Assembly (NCBI GenBank): GCA_041917255.1
Contig: JAYRYA010000002.1
Coordinates: 62,001-126,000, forward strand
DNA: 64,000 nucleotides
Direction: 5' to 3'
Source of the DNA: Zoogloea sp041917255
Lineage (GTDB): Bacteria > Pseudomonadota > Gammaproteobacteria > Burkholderiales > Rhodocyclaceae
Each line of letters begins with the position of its first letter. Positions within the stretch are counted from its first letter, which is position 1. A model generated the notes under the pieces. The model was not told the origin of the DNA and made no database searches. It was given only the letters and a program-made list of their open reading frames with translations. The position numbers were made by a program, and so were the translations under genes. This document shows, one piece after another, positions 38,823 to 47,822 of the stretch.

Positions 38823-40736
38823 TCAGTCGTCGTTGCCTGCGCTGGGGCGCGGGGGCTTGAGGAGGTAGCGGGCCGGGTCGAGGGCGTCCACCAGATCGAT
38901 TTCCAGGGGGAGTGGATCGCCATTGATCTGACTGGCGAGAAGTTCGCCCATCAGGCTCGTCCAGACCAGGCCGCGGGCGCCGAAACCGGAAACGGCAAAC
39001 AGTCCGGGTTGACGAGGGATGTCGCTGAGCGGGGTGTCACGGTTGGCTGCAGACACGGCAGGGATGGCGCCAACGATCGGCAGTCGGTCTGGCGATGCAG
39101 GTCGGAATGCGACCCGGCCATCCAGGCTGGCCGGGTCGAAGGCCGAGGCAAACCCGGGCAGGATGCCTTCGAGCTTGTCGAGGTTCTCCCGGTGTTCGGT
39201 TTCGCGTAATTCGGTGCTCTCATCATCGGCGACAAATGTGGCGCCAGCACAGCGTACGCCATCCACCTCGGGGCTGACGTACCCGCCGCGGCAGACCACG
39301 ACGCCCGGCGCGCTGCCTGGCTCGGCCGGCAAGTGCGACACCTGTCCCCGCGCCGGCCGCACCGGCAGGCTGACGGCTTGGGCGATGGCGCGGATGCCAA
39401 CCCCGTTGGCCAGTATCGCGACCGGCGCGCGGGCAATCTCGGCCCCGGATTCATCCAGGGCGACCCACAGGTTGTGGCTTCGTTCCAGCCGCGTCAGGCG
39501 GCGGCCGAATAGCGTCGAGATATTCGCGCCAGCTGCGGCCAGATTGGCGGTGCAGAGGGTCGGCGGCTGGATCCAGCCGCCCTGCGGGAACCACCAGCCA
39601 CCCTGTTCGACCGGCCAGCCGGCGAGGTGCGAGGCCTTGTTCTGCTCGGCGAATGTCAGGTAGTCCGGTGGATAGGCGTGGGCCTCGACAACGGCGCGCA
39701 TCTTGGCTGCCTGCTTTTCGTCGCGGGCCAGATGGAGCACCCCGGTGGCTGCCCAGCGTACTGGATGGCCAGCCTCGGCGAGTCGGGCGAGGTGATGCCG
39801 GCCGTAAAGGAAGCCAGCCCGCGTGATGCGCGCAAGTCGGTTGTCGTCGAGGCTGGGCAGGGGCCGGAAGACCCCCGCCAGGTTGCCGGAGGCGCGCCGG
39901 CCGGGCCCGTCGGCTTCGTCGATCACGGTGATCTGCCAGCCACGGGCGGCGAGGCGTTCGGCGACCGAGGTGCCCGCGACGCCGGCGCCGATCACCAGTG
40001 CCCGGCGGGGTCGGTCCAGGTAGGCGGCGGGGGCATCCGCACGGTGGCCGGTGAGCATCTCGCGCTTGCGGCCAAAGCCAGGGCGCCGCTCCAGCGTGAA
40101 GCCGGCCGTCTCAAGACCTCGGCGGACATTGCCGCTGACCGACCAGGTTGCCAGCGTGGCCCCTGATGCGGCAAGGCGGGCGAGTTGGGCGAACACGGCC
40201 GGCGACCACAGGTCTGGATTGCGTGCGGGGGAGAAGCCGTCGAGAAAGAAGGCGTCGGCTGCCGCGTGCACCTGGGGCAGGGCGACGACGGCGTCGCCAA
40301 AAATGAGCGTCAGCACGACCCGTCCGTCGTCCAGATGGAGCCGGTGGATGCCCGGCGTGAGCGCCGGCCAGTGGTGGCGCAGTTCGCCGGACAGCGGGGC
40401 GAGCTCAGGCCAGGGAGCGTGCAGGCGTGCCAGGTCGTCGGCGCAGAAGGGGTGTTTTTCAACCGAGACGAAATGGAGCTGCGCGCAGCGCGCCGGATCG
40501 CTGCGCCAGGCGTCCCATGTGGCGAGGAAGTTTAGGCCAAGGCCAAAGCCCGTTTCGATGATGGTGAAGTGCTCGCGCCCGATCCAGCGCGAGGGAAGCC
40601 TGTTGCCATCCAGGAAGACCTGCCGCGCCTGTCCGAGTCCGCCGGCGACCGTATGATAGACGTCGTCGTACGCGTGGGAGTAGGGGGTGTTTTCCGCTCT
40701 GAAATCGAGAGTGGCGGGAACGATGGAGGGCGGCAT
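38823..40736 (-). CDS. mnmC: Bifunctional tRNA 5-methylaminomethyl-2-thiouridine enzyme MnmC
   Basis: Completes mnm5s2U34 in tRNA. The N-terminal SAM methyltransferase (DUF752) includes ENTPYSHAYDDVYHT, ETGFGLGLNFLATW and AFFLDGFSPARNPDLW. The C-terminal FAD oxidase has ALVIGAGVAGTSVAERL and a late GFGARGLVWTSL. At 637 residues it has both halves intact. It lies about 100 bases upstream of the glycine-zipper gene on the same strand, and marks the left border of the low-GC glycan island. Confidence 0.95.
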   Translation of the reverse strand: MPPSIVPATLDFRAENTPYSHAYDDVYHTVAGGLGQARQVFLDGNRLPSRWIGREHFTIIETGFGLGLNFLATWDAWRSDPARCAQLHFVSVEKHPFCADDLARLHAPWPELAPLSGELRHHWPALTPGIHRLHLDDGRVVLTLIFGDAVVALPQVHAAADAFFLDGFSPARNPDLWSPAVFAQLARLAASGATLATWSVSGNVRRGLETAGFTLERRPGFGRKREMLTGHRADAPAAYLDRPRRALVIGAGVAGTSVAERLAARGWQITVIDEADGPGRRASGNLAGVFRPLPSLDDNRLARITRAGFLYGRHHLARLAEAGHPVRWAATGVLHLARDEKQAAKMRAVVEAHAYPPDYLTFAEQNKASHLAGWPVEQGGWWFPQGGWIQPPTLCTANLAAAGANISTLFGRRLTRLERSHNLWVALDESGAEIARAPVAILANGVGIRAIAQAVSLPVRPARGQVSHLPAEPGSAPGVVVCRGGYVSPEVDGVRCAGATFVADDESTELRETEHRENLDKLEGILPGFASAFDPASLDGRVAFRPASPDRLPIVGAIPAVSAANRDTPLSDIPRQPGLFAVSGFGARGLVWTSLMGELLASQINGDPLPLEIDLVDALDPARYLLKPPRPSAGNDD

Positions 40737-41155
40737 AGGGCGAGATAGCTAGGCTGGGGCGCCGGCAGATGAACGGATGATGCGCTTAGAGATGCTCCCA
40801 CGCAGCGATTCGTGCGATAGTTCGCATTTTGTTGCATGTTGAGGCAAGAGGGCTTGCTGCATTCGTGGACGTCATCTAGCGATCCGTGGTGCTGATTCTA
40901 GGCCGAAGCGCTGACGGTCGAGGTAAAATCCTTCGCTTATTCAATCTGAGCGCGAGGCGGGCTGCGGCCAGAAAAGCTCGCGGCCGCCCAAATGGCATCG
41001 TGTCTTGTGGTTAACTCAACTTCGCTGGTTGCTGTGTTGTTCAGATTCGAAAACTGCGATGCAGTAATAAATTCGATTTAGGATGCGTCGCTAATGGAGA
41101 TACTGAGTGTGGCGGTGGGGGGGGTGGAAAGACCTCTCTTCGAAGTTTGTGTTTA
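40737..41155 (+). other. 419-base AT-richer gap before the glycan island
   Basis: No coding frame recognised. GC drops visibly after mnmC. A TAAAAT hexamer at 40924-40929 could be a -10 for the downstream genes, implying a leader of roughly 220 bases, but no -35 partner is evident. No JUMPstart or complete ops element was found. Confidence 0.4.
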
Positions 41156-42127
41156 ATGGAGGCTCTCATATCCTTTGACTCGCTGAAGTGCCCTGTGTTG
41201 CGCGGGCCCACAGTGGCCATCCTGATGGCGACATATGAAGGATGTCAGTATCTCGACGATCAAATGCGTTCCATTTTCTTTCAGAGCTTCCGTAATTGGA
41301 AGCTGTGGGTTTCTGACGATTCGGTACGCGATGAAACCTGGCAGCGCCTCACTTATTGGCAGTCGCAACTCGGGCCTGCCATGTCGATTGTGCGAGGAGG
41401 TCGGCGCGGTGTTGTGGCTAACTTCATGTCGCTTGTTTGTAGTAATGAAATATCGGCAGATTATTATGCTTTCTCGGACCAAGACGATGTTTGGGGTTGC
41501 GATAAGTTGGAGCGTGCGATTGACTGGTTAAACGGGGTCGGTCGGGGTCGGCCTGCGCTCTACTGTTCAAGGACCCTGTTGGTAGATGATTCGAATAGGA
41601 TCGAGCTCGGTGTGTCTCCGCCCTTTTCCCGGGAGCCGGGGTTCGCGAATGCGCTTGTGCAGAGCATCGCCGGGGGAAATACTATGGTATTTAACAAGGC
41701 GGCATGCGAGTTGTTGCGTGAGGCGGGGGGGGATGTCGATGTCGTTGTGCATGACTGGTGGGTTTATCTGGTCGTGGCCGGGTGCGGCGGCGCGGTCCAT
41801 TTCGATCAGCGACCGTCGTTACGGTACAGGCAACATGGTAACAATCTGATCGGTGCAGGTGATGGTGTCAAAGCCTCGCTGGAACGCATCTGGCATACGC
41901 ATCTGAAGGGTGTTTATCGTGGCTGGATTGACCGCAATGTCCGTGCCTTGGAGCGCTTGCGCCATCGCATGACCCCGGAGAATGTCCGACGACTTCAGTC
42001 CTTTCTCGATGGGCGGGGTAAGGGGCCTTTGGGGCGGGTTGCAGGCATTCGGGCGGCGGGCGTCTATCGTCAGACTTGGACCGGCAATGCGTCGCTTTAC
42101 CTTTCGGCCTTCCTTGGCAAGCTCTGA
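41156..42127 (+). CDS. Family 2 glycosyltransferase (rhamnosyltransferase-like)
   Basis: A 323-residue GT-A enzyme. N-terminal VAILMATYEGCQYLDDQMRS, the DD of VSDDS, and FSDQDDVW (DxD-type metal site) are typical of the rhamnosyltransferase-like GT2 group acting in O-antigen or exopolysaccharide synthesis. The C-terminal HDWWVYLVVAGCGG motif also fits. I use the ATG at 41156; a TTG three codons upstream is possible and no strong Shine-Dalgarno decides it. Base composition is clearly lower in GC than the flanking housekeeping genes. A terminator separates it from wzm. Confidence 0.88.
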   Translation: MEALISFDSLKCPVLRGPTVAILMATYEGCQYLDDQMRSIFFQSFRNWKLWVSDDSVRDETWQRLTYWQSQLGPAMSIVRGGRRGVVANFMSLVCSNEISADYYAFSDQDDVWGCDKLERAIDWLNGVGRGRPALYCSRTLLVDDSNRIELGVSPPFSREPGFANALVQSIAGGNTMVFNKAACELLREAGGDVDVVVHDWWVYLVVAGCGGAVHFDQRPSLRYRQHGNNLIGAGDGVKASLERIWHTHLKGVYRGWIDRNVRALERLRHRMTPENVRRLQSFLDGRGKGPLGRVAGIRAAGVYRQTWTGNASLYLSAFLGKL

Positions 42128-42163
42128 CTGTTTGTTTATCAAAGTTATTTCATGATCGAGCCC

Positions 42164-42191
42164 GACCTACGAGGTAGGTCCGTGTTTTTTT
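42164..42191 (+). terminator. Intrinsic terminator between the glycosyltransferase and wzm
   Basis: GACCTAC-GAG-GTAGGTC stem followed by CGTG and seven T residues. It lies 37 bases past the glycosyltransferase stop and 43 before the wzm start. Confidence 0.7.
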
Positions 42192-42233
42192 GGCGGTTTT
42201 GCTAGCGTCATTTGTCTGGGGGTTTTCTTTAAC

Positions 42234-43058
42234 GTGTCTTCGAATGTTTTTTCCGTTTCGCCAGGGAGGGCCTGCCGCGGCCTATGGCGAGACCGAGAGT
42301 TGCTGGCGGCGCTTGTTCAGCGCGAAGTGCTGGGGCGATATCGCGGATCGGTGATGGGGGTTATGTGGTCGTTCTTCAACCCCATCCTGATGCTCGCCGT
42401 TTATACGTTCGTATTCAGTGTTGTTTTCAAGGCGCGGTGGAATGTCGCCAGTGAGTCGAAGACCGAATTCGCGCTGGTGCTGTTTGCGGGATTGATTGCC
42501 TACGGAATTTTCTCGGAGTGCGTCAATCGGGCGCCAATCTTGATCGTCTCTAATCCGAATTACGTGAAAAAGGTTGTTTTTCCGCTAGAGCTGCTGCCGG
42601 TCGTGACAATGGGGGCAGCCCTGTTCCATGGGCTGGTCAGCACTGGGGTGTGGTTCATCTTCTATTTATTTTTTTTTGGCGTACCGCCGGTAACTGCACT
42701 GCTTCTGCCGTTCGTTTTTCTGCCTCTTGTTCTGCTGACCTTAGGGCTTTCATGGCTTTTAGCCTCGCTCGGCGTCTACCTGCGCGATGTTGCGCAGGTT
42801 GTGACGGTGCTCACCGGTGTCTTGATGTTCATGTCGCCCGTGTTCTATCCCATTTCGGCCTTGCCGTCGGAGTTTCAGAGCATTTTGCTTATTAATCCGC
42901 TGACCGCGTCCATCGAGATGCTGCGCGATGTCATTTACTGGGGGCGTATTCCCAACGCTCAGACTTATATGGGCAACCTGATCCTCGGCTTGCTTGCGGC
43001 GTGGCTCGGATTCGCGTGGTTCCAGAAAACACGTAAGGGGTTTGCAGATGTCCTCTGA
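42234..43058 (+). CDS. wzm: ABC-2 type polysaccharide exporter permease (Wzm-like)
   Basis: Membrane half of an O-antigen/polysaccharide ABC exporter, 274 residues with about six hydrophobic segments. Family landmarks are LVQREVLGRYRGSVMGVMWSFFNPILMLAVY at the N-terminal cytoplasmic helix and PVFYPISALP near the C-terminus. The start is GTG at 42234. The stop overlaps the wzt start, so the two are co-translated. It exports lipid-linked glycan from cytoplasm to periplasm with the ATPase encoded next. Confidence 0.93.
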   Translation: MSSNVFSVSPGRACRGLWRDRELLAALVQREVLGRYRGSVMGVMWSFFNPILMLAVYTFVFSVVFKARWNVASESKTEFALVLFAGLIAYGIFSECVNRAPILIVSNPNYVKKVVFPLELLPVVTMGAALFHGLVSTGVWFIFYLFFFGVPPVTALLLPFVFLPLVLLTLGLSWLLASLGVYLRDVAQVVTVLTGVLMFMSPVFYPISALPSEFQSILLINPLTASIEMLRDVIYWGRIPNAQTYMGNLILGLLAAWLGFAWFQKTRKGFADVL

Positions 43059-44418
43059 TTTCGCCGTTTCAGTCGCCAATGTAAGCAAGTGCTACTCCAT
43101 TTACGAGCGGCCGCGTGACCGTCTTCTGCAGATGCTCAGCATGGGCTCCCGGCGGTACGCAAAGGAATACTGGGCGCTTCAGGATGTATCTTTCGAAGTC
43201 CGCAGAGGCGAAGCAGTCGGCATCGTTGGTCGGAACGGGAGTGGTAAGAGTACCCTGCTGCAGATCATCACCGGAACCTTAACGCCGACGTCCGGAGAGG
43301 TTCGAACCAATGGTCGTATCGCCGCATTGCTCGAGCTCGGGTCAGGCTTCAATCCCGAGTTTTCCGGGCGGGAGAACATCTACCTGAACGGTGCGCTGCT
43401 GGGATTCGAACGATCCCGCATTGACGATCTGTTCGATGACATCGCAGCCTTTGCTGACGTTGGGGATTATCTCGATCAGCCTGTGAAGACCTATTCGAGT
43501 GGTATGTTGCTGCGGGTGGCTTTTGCCGTACAGGTCCAGGTTCAGCCCGACATTCTGATCATCGACGAGGCGCTTGCCGTGGGCGATGCATTGTTCCAGA
43601 AACGCTGTTTCCAGAAAATCGAGCGTTTGTTGAGCGACGGAGTTACTTTGCTTTTTGTATCCCATGATCAGGAGAGTGTGCGAACGCTTACGAATCGCGC
43701 AGTGTTGCTGAAAAAGGGGCGCGTCGCGGCATTTGGTGTGTCGTCGGAGGTGGTGCTGGAATATCGCCGTCAGCTGCATGATGATGAATCGGCCTATTTC
43801 GGTGAGATCGCTAAACGGATTGGTGACAAGGCGGCCCAGGCGAATGCCGCCAAGCTCGACGTTTCGGCCGCATTGCCAGAGGCGAAGGCGCAGGAGAGCG
43901 TCGGGCTGACGGGGGCTTCGAGGTCCGACAGATTGTCATTCGGTGATGGGGAAGCCAAGATTCTGAAGGTGGAAACCTTTACTGTGGACGGCGAGCCGGC
44001 TACGGTTTTTTATCCGGGTGACGTTGTCCGGATACGGATGACCTGTCAGTCCTCGATCACGACAGACAAGTTGAATGTCGGGGTCCGTATCCGCAACAAG
44101 GAAGGTGTCAAGGTTTATTCCTGGGGCACACTCAATCAGGATATGGCGCGTCGTGCCCGTAACGAGAGCGACGCGCTCTTTTGGACGCACACGGTGCAGG
44201 CTGGAGAGATATTTCAGGTCGACCTGGAAATGCAATGTGCCTTGGGGGTCAATCTATACGAGGTTCAGGGGTCCATCTCTTATGAAGAGACCCCAGATTA
44301 CATGACGCAGCGAATCTTGCACTGGATTGACGAAGCGGCTTTCTTCCAGGTGCTCATGAAGCGCGATGAGTATTTTTTCGGCGGAGTGTCCGATCTGAAG
44401 ATGCGGGCGAGCTGGTGA
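43048..44418 (+). CDS. wzt: Polysaccharide exporter ATPase with C-terminal glycan-binding domain (Wzt-like)
   Basis: A 456-residue ATPase partner of Wzm. The nucleotide-binding domain (about 1-245) has Walker A GRNGSGKSTLL, signature YSSGMLLRVAFA and Walker B ILIIDEALAVGD. The extra C-terminal region (about 295-456: FGDGEAKILKVETFTVDGEP...QVDLEMQCALGVNLYEVQG) matches the Wzt C-terminal beta-sandwich. In E. coli O8/O9a this domain recognises the modified non-reducing end of the finished glycan. I start at the ATG at 43048; the longer frame is wzm sequence in another phase. Presence of the domain predicts a chain-terminating modification enzyme, and the next gene is a methyltransferase. Confidence 0.94.
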   Translation: MSSDFAVSVANVSKCYSIYERPRDRLLQMLSMGSRRYAKEYWALQDVSFEVRRGEAVGIVGRNGSGKSTLLQIITGTLTPTSGEVRTNGRIAALLELGSGFNPEFSGRENIYLNGALLGFERSRIDDLFDDIAAFADVGDYLDQPVKTYSSGMLLRVAFAVQVQVQPDILIIDEALAVGDALFQKRCFQKIERLLSDGVTLLFVSHDQESVRTLTNRAVLLKKGRVAAFGVSSEVVLEYRRQLHDDESAYFGEIAKRIGDKAAQANAAKLDVSAALPEAKAQESVGLTGASRSDRLSFGDGEAKILKVETFTVDGEPATVFYPGDVVRIRMTCQSSITTDKLNVGVRIRNKEGVKVYSWGTLNQDMARRARNESDALFWTHTVQAGEIFQVDLEMQCALGVNLYEVQGSISYEETPDYMTQRILHWIDEAAFFQVLMKRDEYFFGGVSDLKMRASW

Positions 44419-44477
44419 TTCGGGGGGTGTTGTGAGCGTCTTTCAGTCGATTTGCACAGGTAATTTTGGAATGCCCG

Positions 44478-47150
44478 ATGTCCGTTGAGCGGAGTAAACG
44501 CGTGGTCGATGTAACGGCTCTAGCGACACAGGTTGCAATGACTTGCGGTCCTTGTCGAGTGCTGGTCGTGGGACGCGACACAGACGAGCTGTTGCGCGCC
44601 TTGTGGGAGGTCGGCTTCGATGCGAGTCGTTTCGACGTCGAGGCTATTGCGGTTGGTGCGGAGTTTCACTTACCTTTTGCCGAGGACAGCTTCGATGCGG
44701 TTGTCTCCTTCGGCGGACTCGAGTCCATCGAGGTTGAGCTTCTGCCGGCTGTGCTCGCCGAGATCCGGCGGATAACCCGACGCGCCTTGCTGTTGTTCGT
44801 CGATACCTCGGGAGCGGTGGATGACGCGCTGAAGAATCGTCGCGGCTGGGAGGTCGCCTGCTTCGATGCGGGATTCAGAAAGCATCCGCTTTACTATCGC
44901 TGTAACGACTACATGGCCCTTGAGGGAGACAGCGCGCGGATCTTCGTCCCGCTCGAGAAAGTGCCTGCGAATGCGTGGGCGTGCTACCCGATGGCGGCAT
45001 TGCGGGAGGAGCGCGATCTTCACATGGATATGCTGCGCGAGTCGGGAAGCCGATCCGATGCGCACGTCGGGCGCTACCATTTTGCCGCCCGTTTCGTCCG
45101 TCCGGGCGACGCGGTGCTGGATGCGGCGTGCGGCCTAGGGTATGGCACATATGTCGTTCGCAGCGAGACGCGGGCGCGAAGCTTTATCGGCATCGATGCA
45201 AGCGAATACGGGGTCGACTATGCCCGGCTGAATTTCGCCGGCGAGGCTATCACCTTTCGTCAGGGTATCTTGCCGGAGTGCCTAGCCAGCGTTCCGGACA
45301 ATTCGGTTGATCACGTACTGTGCTTCGAGACACTCGAGCATGTCGAGGATCCGGTGCGACTGCTGGCTGAATTCCAGCGGATATTGACCCCTGGCGGACG
45401 CGTGACCTGCAGCGTGCCTCATGACTGGAGTGACGAAACCGGAAGGGATCCCAACCCCTTCCACTTCCATGTGTATGACAAGGCGCGCTTTCTTTCGGAG
45501 TTGGGGCGCTACTTCGATCTCGAACGTCTCGTCGCGCAAACCGCAGATCGCGTCAAGCAGCCGGGCGATGCGTGTATCTGGTTGAAACGTCCGAGATCGC
45601 TCAGCGACATTCCGGTGGACCGAGACGAGATCGAGGCCGAATGGTTGCTCGCTGTGGCGACCAAGAGTCCATTGGACGGTTGGCAGGTTCCGTACCGAGA
45701 GAACGCATTCTCGCCGGTCGAGCAGTGGGAGGCGGGTAATGCGCTGGCCTTTGCCCGTGACTATGCTAATCCTTGGCTAATCCGCGCAATGGTCTCGATC
45801 GGGCTTCGCACCGATAATGCGTCGCTCCGTGCTCAATGGGCAGAGGCGATCTGGCGTGATTCGAGGTCGGGTGACGCCGACCGGGGGGCTGCGTTGTGCG
45901 TTCTGGCTTACGCGAGCCAGGCAGAAGGGAGTGAGCTCCCGAGTGCGACGTTGCTCGACTGGATTGATGGTTATATCGTTGGCGAACGGGACGCGCTGAA
46001 TCCAACGGTGCTGCGTTGGCACGTGTCGTTGCTGTATGTTGGCGGACTGCTGGCACTGGCCTGCGGTCAGCGGGGCAGGGCTCGCAGCTATTTCGAGCGC
46101 GTACTCGCTGCCCCAGTCGCTTCGTATAGTGCCACCCTGCTCACCAAGCCGGCGGAGGCCTCTTACCTGCTCGGGTTGTTGCTTGCCGCGGAAGGGCAGG
46201 GCGCCGAGGCTCAACGTATCTGGTGGGATACCTTCCAGCGAATCCTTGCTGCCTTGGGGGAGAGACTGACGCGAGGTTACAGCTCCCGGCCACCGGTATT
46301 CGAAGTCCGGGAGCTCGCCACGTCCCTTTCGTTATGCGGCCGGCTCCTCGCGGCAGCCACGCATGGGGGCAGTTTGGCAAGCCGTTCCGGCATTTTCCAC
46401 GATGAATGTCACGCGGATAGTGTGTTTCAATCGCGGACGCTTGGCGAGTTGGAGCGATTGCTTGCGAACCTGCGGCGGGATTTTCTCGATCAGCAAACGG
46501 GCCTCGAAGAGCTTTCCCTTGGGAAGCGGTGGCTCGAGCAGCAATGGAGCGCCTTGCAGCACGAGGTTCGGCTCCGCGATGACGGGCTGGCCCATCTGAC
46601 TGGGGCCAACGCGTGGCTGGAGACGCAGACGGCAGCCTTGCAGGACGAGTTAGTGCGTCAGCGTGAGGCGAGTGACAAAGCACTCGAATCCTGTCAGAAG
46701 GAGGCGTCGGTGCTCGAGGTGGGCAAGGCGTGGCTCGAAGCGCAGTGGCGAGCTTCGGAGGCTGAGCGCAACCGCCTGCAGCAGGCACTTGCCGAACTGG
46801 AACGTGGCAAGGCATGGTTGGAGCAACAGTGGAAGGTGGGGCAGGATCAGGCCCGTTTGAAGGATGTAGAGCTCGGTGTCCTGTCGGCGGGTAAGGATTG
46901 GCTCGAATCTCAGTGGTCTGCCCGGGGCGTCGAGCTCGAGAATCGCGAACGTCACATCGACTTGCAGCAAGCTGAGATCGCCAGACTGGTGGCCGGGTGC
47001 GAAACGGCAGAGACACAGTTGGGGGCGCTCTGTGCGGAGAAGGCCGGGCTTGAAGCTGAGCTGGTCGTGGCTCACGACAAGTCACTCAGGTTGAAGCAAA
47101 GCCGACTGTTCCGGTTTTTCAGGAAGCTGGGTTTTTTCAATTTTTTTTGA
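44478..47150 (+). CDS. Methyltransferase with long coiled-coil repeat region; putative chain terminator and ruler
   Basis: An 890-residue protein. Residues 24-115 form a partial Rossmann-like methyltransferase lacking a clear SAM loop. Residues 195-370 are a complete class I methyltransferase (VLDAACGLGYGTYVV, IGIDASEYGVDYA, CFETLEHVEDP). Residues 405-640 are helical, perhaps TPR-like. Residues 650-870 form a coiled coil carrying five GKxWLExQW repeats (Trp 685, 713, 752, 780, 808). The tail (868-890) is basic and aromatic. The architecture recalls WbdD of E. coli O9a, but no kinase domain is seen. Position after wzm-wzt supports glycan capping. The ATG at 44478 is preferred over a TTG four codons upstream. 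Confidence 0.8.
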   Translation: MSVERSKRVVDVTALATQVAMTCGPCRVLVVGRDTDELLRALWEVGFDASRFDVEAIAVGAEFHLPFAEDSFDAVVSFGGLESIEVELLPAVLAEIRRITRRALLLFVDTSGAVDDALKNRRGWEVACFDAGFRKHPLYYRCNDYMALEGDSARIFVPLEKVPANAWACYPMAALREERDLHMDMLRESGSRSDAHVGRYHFAARFVRPGDAVLDAACGLGYGTYVVRSETRARSFIGIDASEYGVDYARLNFAGEAITFRQGILPECLASVPDNSVDHVLCFETLEHVEDPVRLLAEFQRILTPGGRVTCSVPHDWSDETGRDPNPFHFHVYDKARFLSELGRYFDLERLVAQTADRVKQPGDACIWLKRPRSLSDIPVDRDEIEAEWLLAVATKSPLDGWQVPYRENAFSPVEQWEAGNALAFARDYANPWLIRAMVSIGLRTDNASLRAQWAEAIWRDSRSGDADRGAALCVLAYASQAEGSELPSATLLDWIDGYIVGERDALNPTVLRWHVSLLYVGGLLALACGQRGRARSYFERVLAAPVASYSATLLTKPAEASYLLGLLLAAEGQGAEAQRIWWDTFQRILAALGERLTRGYSSRPPVFEVRELATSLSLCGRLLAAATHGGSLASRSGIFHDECHADSVFQSRTLGELERLLANLRRDFLDQQTGLEELSLGKRWLEQQWSALQHEVRLRDDGLAHLTGANAWLETQTAALQDELVRQREASDKALESCQKEASVLEVGKAWLEAQWRASEAERNRLQQALAELERGKAWLEQQWKVGQDQARLKDVELGVLSAGKDWLESQWSARGVELENRERHIDLQQAEIARLVAGCETAETQLGALCAEKAGLEAELVVAHDKSLRLKQSRLFRFFRKLGFFNFF
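46521..46916 (+). repeat. Five in-gene repeats encoding the GKxWLExQW motif
   Basis: Tryptophan codons recur at residue spacings of 28, 39, 28 and 28. Twenty-eight is four heptads and 39 is 28 plus an 11-residue hendecad, so the pattern is in register with a coiled coil. Confidence 0.8.
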
Positions 47151-47166
47151 TTTGTGGAGAGATAGC

Positions 47167-47751
47167 GTGAAGAGAAGTATCGTTTTATTGTCCGCCATTG
47201 CATGTGTAGGTCTGGCTGCGTGCAGTTCGAAGGACGATGCAATCGCCGAACTGAACAAGAATGGCGTGGCCCTTTCCGCCGAAGGCCTGACCTATTCGGC
47301 GTCTCAGGGTGACAAGCACAGCCTTGAGCTGCTGCTCAAGGCAGGTCTAGATCCGAATGCCAGGGACAATGCTGGCAACACCCCGCTGCATACCGCCGCC
47401 TGGGCCGGCAAGAAGGAGGTCGTCGAGCTGCTGCTCAATAACAACGCCAACCCCAATGTGGCGACTCAGGCTGGCCTGACGCCCCTCATCGGCGCAGCCT
47501 CCCAAGGTCAGACCGAGGTTGTGAAGCTGCTGCTGGCGAAAAAGGCCGACATCAACGCGAAAACCGTCGAGGGCAGCACCGCCCTGATGGAGGCCGTCTG
47601 GAAAGAAAACAAGGAACTGGTCCAGATTCTGCTGGATGCTGGGGCCGATCTGAGCATCAAGAAGGCCGATGGGTATAGCGCCCTGGATCTGGCAAAGGCA
47701 AAGAACAACGCCAATCTGGTGGCGATGCTGGAAGCCAAGACGGCGAAATAA
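47167..47751 (+). CDS. Ankyrin-repeat lipoprotein
   Basis: A 194-residue predicted lipoprotein: signal VKRSIVLLSAIACVGLAAC with lipobox LAAC, so Cys about residue 18 would be lipidated. After a short linker come about five ankyrin repeats (for example NAGNTPLHTAAWAGKKEVVELLL and EGSTALMEAVWKENKELVQILL). The GTG at 47167 has GGAGAG upstream at good spacing. It starts 16 bases after the methyltransferase/coiled-coil gene and is probably co-transcribed. Ankyrin folds bind proteins; a periplasmic scaffold for the polysaccharide machinery is a possible role but is inference. Confidence 0.88.
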   Translation: MKRSIVLLSAIACVGLAACSSKDDAIAELNKNGVALSAEGLTYSASQGDKHSLELLLKAGLDPNARDNAGNTPLHTAAWAGKKEVVELLLNNNANPNVATQAGLTPLIGAASQGQTEVVKLLLAKKADINAKTVEGSTALMEAVWKENKELVQILLDAGADLSIKKADGYSALDLAKAKNNANLVAMLEAKTAK

Positions 47752-47822
47752 GCAGGTGCTTCGACCCCGAGGCGCTGTTCACTGGGTCGAGGTGATCGAC
47801 CAAGCTCGAAAGAATTCGGCTA

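Noticed and set aside
41111..41118. GGCGGTGG as an ops/JUMPstart element before the glycan genes
   Set aside because: It departs from the ops core GGCGGTAG at the critical position and is not within a recognisable JUMPstart.
44478..47150. Calling the ruler-like protein a true WbdD homologue
   Set aside because: No protein-kinase domain is seen and the middle helical region is different; only the overall logic is shared.
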